DNA from: Botrytis cinerea B05.10
Lineage: Eukaryota > Ascomycota > Leotiomycetes > Helotiales > Sclerotiniaceae
Assembly (NCBI RefSeq): GCF_000143535.2
Contig: NC_037315.1
Coordinates: 1,178,001-1,242,000, forward strand
Direction of reading: 5' to 3'
DNA length: 64,000 nt
Position numbers and translations under genes: made by a program. The notes below the pieces were generated by a model, which worked only from the letters and a program-made list of their open reading frames with translations, had not been told where the DNA came from and searched no databases. Below, piece after piece: positions 23,409 to 35,716 of the stretch (the first letter of the stretch is position 1; each line of letters begins with the position of its first letter).

Positions 23409-24632
23409 ATGACAACAATGTATGTATCAAGGGTATCTACAAGACCCCTTTCAGCGCAATCAGCAGCTCAGCTATCAAAAGCTGTGGCTTTCTTTGCTCA
23501 ATCTTATGGGCTGTCTTCAAATGCATGTACTGCACCTACACCATCGAGAAGAGCATTTACATCTGCTTCAAAAATTCAAGTAAAGGGAAGAGATCTTTTT
23601 CCAGAACCTGAACATGGACAGATTAAGAGAACGGAACCTGCTTGGCCTCATCCACCGTATGTCTTTTATATATTGCTTTGGCTTTTTTGGTTAAGGACAG
23701 AATGCTAATATCGAAATAGCTATACCGCCGAACAAATGCGCAGTAAAGTCTACTTTGCACATCGCAAACCTCGAGATTTTTCCGATCGCGTCGCATTGGG
23801 AATGGTGCGTTTCCTGAGATGGTGTACGGATTTTGCAACGGGATATAAACATAATGTTGAAGCACCCAAGAAGGCATCCGATAGCAATGCACTTACAGCC
23901 ACAAAACCATATCAAATGAGTGAGAGGAAATGGTTGATTCGTTATGTGTTCTTGGAATCGGTAGCAGGGGTGCCAGGGATGGTGGCGGGCATGTTGAGAC
24001 ACTTGAGGAGCTTGAGGGGGTTGAAGAGAGATAATGGTTGGATTGAAACATTACTTGAAGAAGGTTTGTTATCCCTATATTGATATGGAACTTGTAAAAT
24101 TGTTGTATGGCATTGATGGCTAATGATTTCAATTCTAGCATATAATGAACGCATGCACCTCCTCACCTTTCTTAAAATGTACGAACCCGGTATCTTCATG
24201 CGCACCATGATCCTTGGCGCCCAAGGCGTCTTCTTCAATTCCTTTTTCCTCTGCTACCTCTTCTCCCCTCGCACTTGTCATCGCTTCGTCGGCTATCTCG
24301 AAGAAGAAGCAGTCCTCACCTATACCCTCTCGATCCAAGATCTCGAAAATGGCCATCTTCCAAAGTGGGCGGATCCGGATTTCAAAGCTCCGGACTTGGC
24401 GGTCGAGTATTGGGGTATGCCGGAGGGAAATCGAAGTATGAGAGATCTGCTGTATTATATTCGAGCGGATGAGGCGAAGCATCGAGAGGTGAACCATACG
24501 TTGGGAAACTTGAAGCAGGATGAGGATCCGAATCCGTTCGTGAGTGAGTATGGGAAGGAGAGGGGAGAGAAACCAGGAAAGGGAATTGAGAGTTTGAAGC
24601 CGGTGGGGTGGGAGAGGGATGAGGTTATTTAG
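23409..24632 (+). CDS. AOX1: Alternative oxidase, mitochondrial
   Basis: Diiron ubiquinol oxidase of the inner membrane that bypasses complexes III and IV and lowers reactive oxygen when they are blocked. Exons 23409-23656, 23720-24063 and 24139-24632 give 361 aa, the normal length for fungal AOX. A Ser/Ala/Arg-rich presequence occupies about the first 55 residues. All diiron motifs are present: LESVAGVPG (~161), NERMH (~199), [10 protein letters not shown] (~251) and [12 protein letters not shown] (~308). The fungal-type lack of the plant regulatory cysteine region is consistent with AMP/GMP-regulated fungal enzymes. Introns have normal GT..AG ends, and the phase-2 and phase-1 junctions restore family sequence (AYNERMHLL). 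Such genes are normally induced when the cytochrome chain is inhibited. Confidence 0.97.
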
Positions 24633-25353
24633 GAAGTGGATTGAGAATTGAGGCTTGAGGGTTGGGGGTTGAGTTTATTGGGAAAGGCGTTTTTGGAAGA
24701 ATTCGAAAAGGAAGGAAGATACCACTCTACTCTTTACATATAGGAGTACCATTGGCGTTTTTTACACAGGTTTCATAGAGGGCATGGGAGATAGATCATA
24801 GACAGAGATGGATTAGATTAGATGTAAGAATCTTTGATTCATACTTGAATTTTTCAGATTAGATCATTAAGATTATTTATTCAATTGCAATATTTGAATA
24901 CAATCTAATACATACTAACCATTTCCTCGGTGTGATTGTGAACTTGAGGGGGGATGGGATGGGATGGCAGAACCCGGTAGATTGGGAATGCGAATTGTGG
25001 AGTTGTGATTTTGAGGGTACACTCTGAGGGAGGGTTTGTTGCTCGGTTTGCTTGATGTGTGATATTTGATATATACAGAGTATACGGACGGGGCTTAATC
25101 GTCTTTCCGGAACATCTTGCCCGTCTGTCTCTTTGTACCTAGGTGGCGCATTTTTGGATATGTGGGATCTCGTGTGGTCTGTATCCTTCACCATGTCGTT
25201 GAGTTCCTTGAAGGTGTCTTCACCTGCCTTCCTTCCTTCCTTCCTTTCTTTCTTTCTTTGCTTCCTTCCATTTCCTTCGTTCCTGTACTCCCTTCCACTC
25301 AACGCCGAGTGCATGCATCGCTTTCTGCTCTCTTATACAAGATGTTCAGTATA

Positions 25354-25425
25354 TACATACATACATACATACATACATCTTCTCTTCTTCTTCTTCTTCT
25401 TCTTCTTCTTCTTCTTCTTCTTCTT
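25354..25425. repeat. (ACAT)n followed by (TTC)n microsatellites
   Basis: About six CATA/ACAT units (25354-25378) run into ~13 TTC units (25383-25425). Upstream at ~25230-25262 is a CCTT/CTTT tract. Confidence 0.93.
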
Positions 25426-25642
25426 TCCCTTTTTCAATTTTTTTCCCTCTATGGTTTTAGAAAAAGAAAACAAAAGGAAGAGGAAACTCTCGCCGATCGT
25501 TATCTCATCTCATCGCATCGCATCACCTTACAACCCCGATCCATCCGTCCATCCATCAATACAACATCGACGCGAATCGCAAACTGAAGCGAGGCCTAAA
25601 TCATGCGTGCCAAAGGAAATAAAACCCAGAAAATCGTCAACC

Positions 25643-25741
25643 TCATCGTCGTCCCGTGTGGAAATACCCGACGATTCCGATGCCGAGACCGATGATGCCG
25701 AGAACGCAGATGACGATGAGGAGAGCGCCGACGGGTGCCAT
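25643..25741 (-). CDS. Candidate 32-aa single-span membrane peptide
   Basis: ATG at 25741 in a good Kozak context (A at -3, G at +4). Residues 3-26 form one continuous hydrophobic helix (GALLIVICVLGIIGLGIGIV), followed by a short polar, basic tail HTGRR. Most codons end in C, a bias of highly expressed fungal genes and unlike the surrounding repeat DNA. That bias is the main reason to believe in it. The architecture resembles yeast Pmp1/Pmp2, small proteolipids of the plasma-membrane H+-ATPase, but I cannot claim homology. A possible donor (GTATTT) near the end could replace the tail by splicing. Function unknown. Confidence 0.38.
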   Translation of the reverse strand: MAPVGALLIVICVLGIIGLGIGIVGYFHTGRR

Positions 25742-26014
25742 GGTTTTTCTTATATATATATATATTTGTTTTTTCTTCCTTTGATTTATTTTCCCTAAAG
25801 GAGAGGAGAGGAGAGGAGAGGGAGGAGAGCGAAGGAACTCGGTTGATCCTCGGGGGAGGAGGAAAAAGGGGGCGTGGGCCAAGGAGATTATGCTGGTTGT
25901 GTGGTGTGGTGATGTGATGTGATGTGATATTGAGAGGGAGGGAGAGAGGAAGGGAATATCTATTGTGTAGGTAGTACTATAGAATATAGAATTCCGGGAC
26001 CGACTTCCTGATGG

Positions 26015-26016
26015 AA

Positions 26017-26047
<31 letters not shown>

Positions 26048-26063
26048 GATAGATAGATAGATC
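26015..26063. repeat. (GA)n / (GATA)n microsatellite
   Basis: About 13 GA units followed by AGATAGAT-type repeats, lying upstream of the candidate membrane peptide on its strand. Confidence 0.93.
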
Positions 26064-28440
26064 AGAGGATACTTTTCGATGGAAGATGATGCTCTTTTAT
26101 TCTCCGTTGGGAAGATTCGGAAAGTAGGCCAGTCGCGGTGGGTTGTGTGTGTGTGGAATTAATTGTCGTTATGAGATGCTATGAATCTCGATAATTTGTG
26201 TGAAGCGGAAGGGGTTTGGTTTCCGATGCCGGGGCGTGGGAGGAGGGAGGAGGGAAGAGGTATTGGTATATACATGCTTGCTTGCTTGTTTTCTTTTAGT
26301 TTTTATATAGTCATCTCAATTTATGGATTTTGTAAATCGCTGGAAAAGGAGAGGTTTGAATGGGATGGATGGATAGGATGGATGGGATGGGATCAGTGAT
26401 TGGGGGGGGTGGGATTTTGAATCAGTAGACCCACAGCGGGGAAATTGCCAATTATTGATGATTCAGGGTAATTTTTCAGAATGTGGTATGGGATATGGGT
26501 ATATCACCTCGTGTCTTTTGCGAGGGAGGTTTGGAATCCCGCGTATCTGGGTGTGTTCGAGGGGGTTTTAGGATATGTCTTTAGGGAGTGCGAGGAGGTG
26601 TGTGTGGATGGATGGACGGATGGATGGATTGATTTGCGGATCATTTGATGGATGGTGTCTGTGCTGAAAGGGAGGGGGGGGTATAAAAGGGGTTTGGGTA
26701 ACTTGGATGGATCGACTGACTGCTTGTTTGTGAATATGTTTATTGGATTCATTGATTTATTATTCTGGCTTTGTGTTTATGGAAGAATTGATAGAGAATC
26801 GTATATTAGACATCTCGCGATCTGGAGAGGAGAGTGGAAAGGATGGGATCTGAATTCGATTTCTGATCATTCACCAAACTCTAGCTTGGAATAGGGATAT
26901 CTGGACTAGTGTTCGGCTATCTCGTGGTTTTTTCTTTCTTTCTTTCTTTTTTTTCGTTTTTTTCTCTTCTTCTTTCCTCTTTGGGGGGGGGAGGTGGGAA
27001 CGGATGGTTTGTATCTTTTTCTTGCCTCTCTCTAGAGATGGATAGATGGGAATCTGGTGATTGGTGAAGATGTAAGTGCTAGTAAACAGAAATCCTGGCT
27101 TGGGATGGTATTCCGTGTTGCAGGTGTGTAGAGTACCGTGTTGGGAGTGAGGGAAGGAGATGAAAGCCCATAGTGATGAAGAGAATCATGCTCCAGTGTA
27201 GGCATTCTCTGGCGAATGTGAAGGAATAGGCTGCGCAAAAATTGTCTGTACCCGCGGCTAATGTGCAAATACTCGGCTCCGTAGATTATATGTTAGAAAT
27301 CCTACCCGCCCAGCGAATAACCTGTCGCGGCCTCAGGAATACCTGTCCAGTATAGAATATCCGAGGACATCCATTGCGCGGCTTACGAAGAAAGATAGAT
27401 GGATGGTAGCTGCTAGTGTGGGATACCGAGTTGTGAGATAGAGTTTCGAGATGTTGAGAGGTGAATTTGATATTGTCCGTATCGGGCGAGAGAAGTACGA
27501 ATACTAGGGAATTTTCTGAGATGATTTCCTTATTGACCCGCGATTTTCTTTGGAAGCACGAGTGTTTGGAGATGGATTTTCTTGGACTCTGGTGGCAACT
27601 TCAAGGGAGAGGAAAAGTCGATTCTTTTCTAGCGTATACTTACTTATGCTTCTAAATTGAGTAAGAAGTTGCATACTCAGATAATATTAGTCACGGATGT
27701 GGCACAATGGAACATGGCTGGTTTAGGCGAGTCAGTCTATTTTCTCAAATATGATAGACAGCGAGATGAGGTTTCCAGCTGTGAGTTAAGTTTCTTTTCA
27801 TACAATATGTTATATTCTCTGTCCGTGTATAGTTGTCATATTCATCTCGCGATTGTACTTAAAAATTGGATTTACAATTCTCATATGTGAATATTTACTT
27901 GCGCTCGAACAGGCATTGGCCTTTTCTCAGTCATGACTTCAATATCGAGATTGACGATGTGCAAAAAGAAGTTCATGGTGATGTCTGTACAAGTCTAGAT
28001 CCTGGACAAATACGGATTGCTCAGCGCCCAAAAGAGAACCAATCTAGAGCGTGAAATTGCAGTATGAATGGGTAGGAAAGAAAAAAAAAACTAGTGCTAG
28101 TAGCTCTTATGATGTGTAATTTTGATAGAGCAGAACACGATTTAAATGGCATACGATTGGTTGCACAGTTGAAGAATTGAGGTAATGCTTTCTATAGAAA
28201 GCAGAGTGGAATATATGTTGATAGTTTAAATAGGCAAATTTTCAGATAGTGCGACACGCAGAAGACGGTAAAAGACGATTTGTATATATAGTCAAGAAAG
28301 GATTCTTGTGCACAGGACGTCACTGATATCATGCAAGCTCCCAAGCCAAAGACAATGCCAATATAAATGCATAAATATATGAAGCATATCATTCTTAGCT
28401 ATATCATTTTTAACCAAGCTTCTTGTAATTCATGTATGCG

Positions 28441-31148
28441 CTACAAAGCCTTTTCTCTTGGCCCAGAAAGTCTTTCAAACCTATCAACGCTCATGACGAA
28501 TGTTCCTCTACCGCCAGTCATGCTCCTCAAATGCTTCAAATATCCAACCATCTCTTTCAATGGTACTCTAGCGGTGATTTGACGCTGCTGGCCAGGACCC
28601 GATGAATCAGTACTGGTTCCTGACGCGAATGGATCTGGAGGAGTATAGACTCTTGAAACATCAACTGGCGCCAGCTCATTTTCTGTATCCTCTACGTCAC
28701 TATCATTCTCAAGTGATAAGACATGGCCACCACGAGCTGATGATAGATCGTGCACAATTGCACCGAGGGATGATTCGTCGCAACTAATAACCACATTCAT
28801 GACTGGTTCCATCAGTCCGATGGAGTTCGCTTGAAATGCTTCTTTGAGAGCAGCTTGTACGGCATTTCTTGACGCAGAAGACAATGCGGCAGAAGTAGTG
28901 TCGGAACCAAAGACATCCTCAACGGTATCAAACTTCAATAGCACATGCGCAGAATGAAGTGGGAATGCACGACGCGGACCACGGGCTAGACCAGCAACAG
29001 CCCCATTGATCAATGCTGTATGAACTTCGCTGAGGGTCATATCGGAGGGGAGTGTCATAGTTCCATCAACCCCATCATTGTTAGAAGGTTTTGGGATACG
29101 GATTGTGATTGTATTTCCATCAATGTTCATAGTGTGGTCAGAATCTTCTAACGGCTGCGCGTCTGGACTGATACTAGCTTCGCAGCTTGCTTTTCCTTTT
29201 TTGCCAGCAACTTCACGATCAAATATATATTTGTGAGGTAATGTTGGAGACAGGACGCATTCTCGGTACCCAATTTCGATATTGCCCATGGTTGCCTTGG
29301 CTTTGAAATCGTTTACGAGTCGATCTTTTGCGATTTCAAGATGCAGCTCACCCATACCACTCAACTGCATTTGCCCAGATTCTTCATCAATATTAACATG
29401 GAGACTTGGGTCTTCCCTCAATAAGAGCTGCAATATGTCGGCAACATTTTTTTCTTCGCTTAGACTGTGAGGTTCTATAGCGGCAAAAAATACTGGCGGA
29501 GGAACATTAATTGGTCTCAGTTGAAGAGTATTCAAAGGTGGTGGCGGGCCATTTTTTGGATGAGCACCTGTATATGACAATAGAGTATCGCCTGTACGAG
29601 CGTGCTTCAAGCCCGCAATAACGCCAATCTGACCGGAGGGAATGCTTTGTATCTCTACCGCGTCAGATGCGTACATCTGTAACAGCCTTTGTGCTCTTTC
29701 TGAAACATGAAGATTCGTATTCCATAAAGTAGTGTTCCGCTTGACTGTACCGGAATAAACTCTGATGTAGACTAACACGCCGCGTCGAGCATCATTGACT
29801 ACCTTGAAAGCAAGGGCACAAGCTTCGACCTGAGAAATGAGAGACGTACGCGCATTGGATTTCTTGGAGAGATGTCTTGGTTGCGCTGCGCTAAGGTCCA
29901 GCTTTCCATCTAGGAGTTGGGATAAACTGCCATGAACATTGCCAAGTCGAACTTCTGGTTCAGGCCTTTCGGTAGGGTTGGGTAGAAGATTATTGATGGC
30001 ATCAAGGAGTGGTTGAACGCCAATATTTCGAAAACTGGCCCCAGCAAAGACAGGTATGAGTTTACCCGAACCGTCGAGTACGCATTTTCGCAAACTCTTT
30101 GTAATGTCCGCTGATGATATAAGCAGACTGTCATCATTACATTCTAGCCAGGTTTCAAGGAGCCCATCATCAAATTCGCATAATGCCTCTACGAGCGCAG
30201 CTCGCGCCTTGATGATTTCTTCGGAAAATTCAGGATTATCTTTCCTCAGCTGATCGAGGGTAAAATGTTGGATTGATTTGCCATCCCCACCTTCTTCCCA
30301 TTTCAGCGCACAAAGATTGACTGCATCACCGACTCCCGTAAACTTTCCTTTCCCACCTTCCCACCATGGAATTTGACACACCGCAGGCCAGCCCCGGAGC
30401 CTCGAAGCAATCTCTTTTACTGTTCTCGCGAAGGCAGCCCCTTCACGATCAAGCTTATTGACGAAAGCGATCCTGGGAATGCTATAATTATTTGCCTGTT
30501 TCCATACTTTTTCTGTTTGAGCTTCTACTCCTGCCACACCATCAAGAATACATACGGCACCATCAAGGATTCTCAAAGAACGAAGCACTTCAAACGTAAA
30601 ATCCGCGTGCCCGGGAGTATCAATCAGGTTAAGAGTGTGCGATATAAGTGATCGAGATGGGTCAGACGCTTTCGAGGATGCTGCTTTCTCAGTCACAGGG
30701 GGCCAGTGCATCGTAACGGCTGCCGACTGAATAGTAATCCCTCTAGCCCTCTCGGCGGGGAGGAAGTCTGTGACGGTGGAGCCATCATCAACGTCTGATA
30801 AATGCATTAGATTATATTCGCGATAATCACGTGACCTGTACAATCATACCTACCTCCTATGCGTCGAGTATAGCCACTGTAATAGAGCATACGCTCAGTA
30901 GTTGTAGTTTTGCCCTTTTGAAATTAGAGCAAGTACCAAAAGAGACAAATGAAACTCACTGCATCGATATGAGCTATGATGCCAATATTTCGAGTTGTCT
31001 CTGTTAACGTATCATGACTTTCAGTCTGCTGTGAACTATAACGAATGAACGCATTCAATTGACTAGGCTTAGCCAGACAAGGCCATGTAACTTGTGTCAA
31101 GTATCGATGCCATACTCGACACCCTCTTTTTGATACCAACAAGACCAT
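28441..31148 (-). CDS. MEF2: Mitochondrial ribosome-releasing factor 2 (EF-G2)
   Basis: GTPase of the EF-G2mt type that works with ribosome recycling factor to split post-termination mitochondrial ribosomes. Minus-strand exons 31148-30960, 30914-30854 and 30794-28441 give 867 aa. A basic N-terminal targeting segment (~residues 1-45) precedes the G domain. The P-loop AHIDAGKTTTTE is created exactly at the exon 1/2 junction. Switch [12 protein letters not shown] and the specificity motif [10 protein letters not shown] are intact. [13 protein letters not shown] supplies switch I. Domains II-V follow, including [13 protein letters not shown] and the EF-G C-terminal region ending in [20 protein letters not shown]. 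It is head-to-head with VPS17. Confidence 0.95.
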
Positions 31149-31509
31149 TCCCTCAACAATTGAAGATATAAATGTTCTTCGTACGTTAATTTTAGAGGCT
31201 CAACAGAGGATAATGATGGATTACTAATTCTTGCCTGAGGCTCGAGACTTGACGGCGGAATAAGCCAGACCACGGAGCGGCCGAACTTGGGAACTCTTCT
31301 TAATACCTACCTACCTCAGCGGAAGCTCTAATCAACCTCGATTGGTTATTTGATTTGCCGTCTTTCTACATGTTGTCCACGAGTTTATGAAATACCCAGA
31401 TGCACCAGTTTAAATACAAAAGTTCTTTTTGATCCAATAATTGCTACGTTCTTATTCTGTTGACTCTAGCTTATCGTCTTACATACTAAAGGTCGCGCCA
31501 TTCATCATC
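31149..31509. promoter_or_regulatory. Shared divergent promoter region MEF2 / VPS17
   Basis: Only 361 bp separate the two start codons, so both core promoters must lie here. It contains a short TACC repeat near 31302. Individual sites cannot be assigned by eye. Confidence 0.5.
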
Positions 31510-33434
31510 ATGGATTATTCTGCCTCGATCAACGATGCAGATAATCCCGCGGGTGCTTCTCCATGGGGATCTTCCCCTACTGGCTCACCACAGCATCCAA
31601 AAACTAGCACATTTCCACCCAGAGATATTGTGTCACCGACACCGTACAATCCGGATCAACAGGGCGGTGCAGGCTATTCGCAAGAAGATATAATGGGGAC
31701 TGGAGGCTTCAATCGACCTGATAGCAGTGCTGGTGCATCGGTCTCTGATGCCGAAAGCCGCAGACCCGACACTGTTGAATCGAGTCAAAGCGATGCCGAG
31801 GCACAGCAAGGTTTCGTACAGTATCAGCAGCAAACAGCTCCACAGCAACAGTATCCAGCTGGTCAACATAGGCCGGAACCTCAGAGATATCATCATTCTG
31901 CTGCGCGGCAAGGGCACCATCCTCCGGCACCTCATTACAAGCTGCAAGCAAAGATTACCGGACTGGAGCGCACTGGGAGGAAGGATCCTATCTTGCGATT
32001 TGATGTACACGTAAGTCATCAATCAAGGAACATGTAGCTGCGGTCTTGGCTAACCAATTGCATAGACCAATCTTCCAAAATTTAGAACAACACAATTTCG
32101 CGATGTCCGACGAACCCATTCCGAATTCATCAAGTTAGCAGACCATTTAATATCCTCAAATCCGGAAGCTATAGTTCCTGCAGTTCCTCCCGCGTTAACA
32201 TCTGCTGGTGCTGGCACTGATGAGGATGAAGCGCGCGTTAAAGCTTCTCTTCAGAGATGGCTCAATTATGTTTGCTCTAATGACGTATTAATGAGGGATG
32301 ATGAGATGGTTCTTTTTGTTGAGAGTGATTTTGGATACAGCCCCATGCTGAAGAGAAAGCAACCAGCTACTGGAGTTCGCCGAAGAGTTATTAAACAATT
32401 TGCACCTCCACCCGATGACACGCCAGAATTACAAGATGCAAGGCCGGTGGTGAAGCTCTTTTACTTAGGAACAATGGATGCAGGACATAAGGTAGACAAA
32501 TTGGTCAAAGCAAGACGAGGTAGGTTGTTACATGATATTTGCGTGTCCAAATACTAATGTGTATACAGGTCTTGGTCTAGCAGAGTCTGATTTCGGTGTC
32601 AAATTGGGTGCAATGAATATCCAAGAACCTCACCAAGGCCTTGCTAATGCATACCGTAAGCTTGGAAAGACAATCCAAAGTACAGGCGACTTCCATGCAG
32701 CACAAGGTACTGCTGAAGCCACAACCATAGGCGATCCTCTTCAGTATCATTCTCAAGATTCATTTATTGTCAAGGAAACCCTCACGAATCGACACATACT
32801 TCTGCGTGAATTACTACAGGCTCAGCAATTAACCCGAAGCAAGCTTAATGCTGCAGACCGCTTAAAGGCCAGCTCATCTGTCCGAAGGGAAAAGGTTGAT
32901 GAAGCCATATCAGCACTTGACGAAGCACGTAGCAATGAAGTTTATCTTCATAACAAAACCCAACGTGTCACGGCAAACTTATTACTTGAACAACGAAGAT
33001 GGTTCGCTCGGACTGCTGCAGATCTCAGATTAAGCATTCGAGAATATGTGATCCGTGAAATCGAAGCGGAGCGAAGGACGCTAGCGACCTTGGAAAGCAT
33101 CAGACCTGATATACGAGCGATCGATTCTTCTGGTGGACTTAGCCGGTTGGGTAGAGAATCACACCCCGCAGCAAGGAGAGCCAGTCTTGCAGCCAGTCAA
33201 GGCCCTAAAGGCGATTCGTGGTCTGGTGTTCCAAGACGCCCTGATGGACTTAACCGGAGTATTTCAGGCAGTTTCATGTCTACTCCCGACGGGGCAAATG
33301 GCGAAGAAGAAGGTGTGGGTCGTGATAGGTCGCTGAGTGGCAGCACTGGTGGATTGCCGGGCTTAAAAGAAGAAGATGACGAGGACCGAGTTGATGCGAG
33401 AAATGCAGCGTCGAGATTGGCTAATGTTCTATGA
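31510..33434 (+). CDS. VPS17: Vps17-like PX-BAR sorting nexin (retromer)
   Basis: Subunit of the Vps5-Vps17 membrane-bending dimer of retromer, which returns sorting receptors from endosomes to the Golgi. Exons 31510-32010, 32066-32519 and 32569-33434 give 606 aa. Residues 1-140 are Pro/Gln/Ser-rich and disordered. The PX domain (~142-270) starts at YKLQAKITGLERTGRKDP and continues across the first intron into TNLPKFRTTQFRDVRRTHSE. It includes FIKLADHLISSNPEAIVPAV, followed by WLNYVCSNDVLMRDDEMVLF. A BAR-type helical region spans ~320-510 (RLKASSSVRREKVDEAISAL, then ANLLLEQRRWFARTAADLRL). The tail is Ser/Gly-rich and acidic. All junctions are in frame with GT..AG introns of 49-55 nt. Confidence 0.9.
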
Positions 33435-35716
33435 AGTGGTTTATTGGCGAGAATTCTTCTTAGCAATAAACTTTTCCGGTATTATGATCCGAGAAAAGGA
33501 CCCTGGTCACACCCATTGTATCACCCAAAATCTGTATCGTTCATGCAAAGTGTATGCAATACAATAATTTTTGTGCGACTTTATCCGCTAAGCTACTGGT
33601 ATCATGTATGTTTTTGATAGTACTTGAGAATATTTGACAAGCTCATTTGGGTATCATCCAAAATGGCCCGGTAGGTTTCCTCACCGCTTGAGTAGATGTT
33701 TGCTTCTCGTAGTTTAGCATGCACCCATTGCATATATATCACTTACAAATGAGCCGCAAACCTGCCAGACCCTCGAAAAGCTTCCAGGGTTCCCGGTTAA
33801 TTGCATATACACCTTCTAGTATCTTTCGCTAATCAAGATGATTACATTAATTACATTACATTACATTGCATTACCTTATATTACCCTTGTGAATGGATAA
33901 GCAAGCCCAAAATCAATCCGAACCAGGCCTTTGGTTCGTACAACACCCAACGACACCCCTTTGAAAAGTAGACTTCCTTGTATCATATTGGATATGTGCC
34001 ACAAGCTTCATTGGAAATGTAATTTGATGAAATTTTCGTATCGCACATCCAATTTCGGCAGACTCTTGATTGTTAAGAAAATTATGCAGCAGCTGTAGCC
34101 ACGTCACAAAAACTCTCAAAGATCAAAGGCTACGATCTACCCTCCCATCATACCATCCTCTCCTCTCCAGTAGGATCAAAACATCAATCTACTACCCGGA
34201 ATAAAATGCGATGTTGTGGAGGGAGAATGCATTTTTACACAACATTAGGCATGCGGGCCGTGTTCTTCCGATGAGGGGCATAACAAGCTATCTAACAATC
34301 TAACTCTTTCTTGTCCTTGTACCCAAGTACTTGATTTTGATTGCTTTTTTTCTTTCTTTCGGCTCCCCCTTGGAAACTTGCTCCTTTTCAGCTTGAATTG
34401 GTCATTGTTCGCTGCTGCTCAATTCGCCATTGCCACCCCAATTCTGCGTGAAAGTGGGTTTCCTCAAAATAGCGGCAAAGAAATGCGAAAACTTACCCAT
34501 ATGTGTGCCATGACGAACTTGGTATCACATCTTGGCTCTGCTTATCGGCATAAAATATTCAATATCACCGTTTGTGAATATCCCTATCAGTACCACGCCA
34601 TTCCTGCTACCTCCACCAGCCTTACCAAATTTTCATGAATTCGAGGAACGCACCATCCAGGGTGCCAGCATCTCTATCAACTTTATTTCATCACAAAAGA
34701 GCCCATCAACGGGTAAATCGACGATCGAAGAGAGTTCTTGTCGTGATTGCACGGATACTCCGATGTTGATCTAATAAGGTTGCGAAGAATCTGGGGTATG
34801 GAGGAAAATGATTGTCCGTGTTTGGAGTTTGGAGTTTGGTGACGAATAATCACGTACTATCTACGGAAATCGATGCTCCATTAAGCTTCTCCCCTCTCTC
34901 ATAGATGCGAGTGGAGATGTGGGATTGGTTGAATTCGACGTCTTATCGGACCCAGGCCTCTAACAACTTTATATCCGGCATGTCTAATGTATTGTTGACA
35001 TTTCAAGACATTAGTTGATATGTACGTCTTGTCACTTCAACGATGTACGCTGCACACTGATAAACAACGCAAAAGAATGGGCGATTTATCAGTTACTAGG
35101 ATAAGCGTCAAGTGAGGGGCCGGAGTGTATTCCTAGCCACACACCTATCTTCAACGTTTAGCTACAGCAAAATACCCGGCAATGTTGTATCTTTCATTTG
35201 CCGTCACACCTCATACGATCTTTTCAGGATCTTCGCTGTTTGGATATACATGAAATAAAGTGCAGTCCACTCCAATAGCAGAGGTACCTAATACAAAGCT
35301 CCGACTCCGCTGGAAGCACAGAATTCAATCAAGGTGTGGTGTGCTTCCGTGCCTGCGTCTGCAGGGTACAGATGCATGGGATATACACATTTCCACAACA
35401 CGCCAGTGGATTGATTGTCAATGAGTATACTGCGCGATGGATAGCAACATGACAGATTAGGTATTTGCATGATAGATGTCTTGCAATCGAAATGAATCAT
35501 GATAGTGTAGATAGCTACAAGCTATGTGACTTGACAAGGAGACCGCCAATCCCTTCTCCAGGGGGAGAATGTAAACGATATAAGTTTGGGGGTTTACTTT
35601 GGGGAGTGCGGAAATAGAAGAATCTATCAAGCCCCCACACTTTTCTTTCTTGGTCAGAGTACTAAGAGGATATTTTTGTTACCTCATATCTTTGATATCT
35701 TACAGAGCAATCTCAA
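33435..35716. other. Intergenic, no gene seen
   Basis: About 2.3 kb. It includes TTACA pentamer repeats around 33842-33890. Several short open frames lack an ATG or family character. The last ~150 bp is probably the leader of the dehydrogenase gene. Confidence 0.45.
33842..33890. repeat. Imperfect (TTACA)n pentamer repeats
   Basis: Repeated ATTACA/TTACA/TTGCA units over ~45 bp with a few substitutions. Confidence 0.75.

Larger units (their letters stand above)
24633..28440. other. Long microsatellite-rich intergenic region
   Basis: About 3.8 kb between AOX and MEF2. It carries CCTT/CTTT, CATA, TTC, TATA and GA repeats between ~25230 and 26063. Apart from the small minus-strand reading frame at 25643-25741, no coding feature is convincing. 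Other open frames here are repeat-driven. Confidence 0.5.

Noticed and set aside
25133..25798. Long plus-strand open frames of ~150-220 codons
   Set aside because: They are made of translated microsatellites (poly-Phe/Leu from TTC repeats, Tyr/Ile from TATA and CATA repeats) with no domain-like sequence.
34378..34638. Frame with signal-peptide-like start
   Set aside because: It begins with TTG; the hydrophobic part has no ATG in front of it, and no upstream exon is evident.
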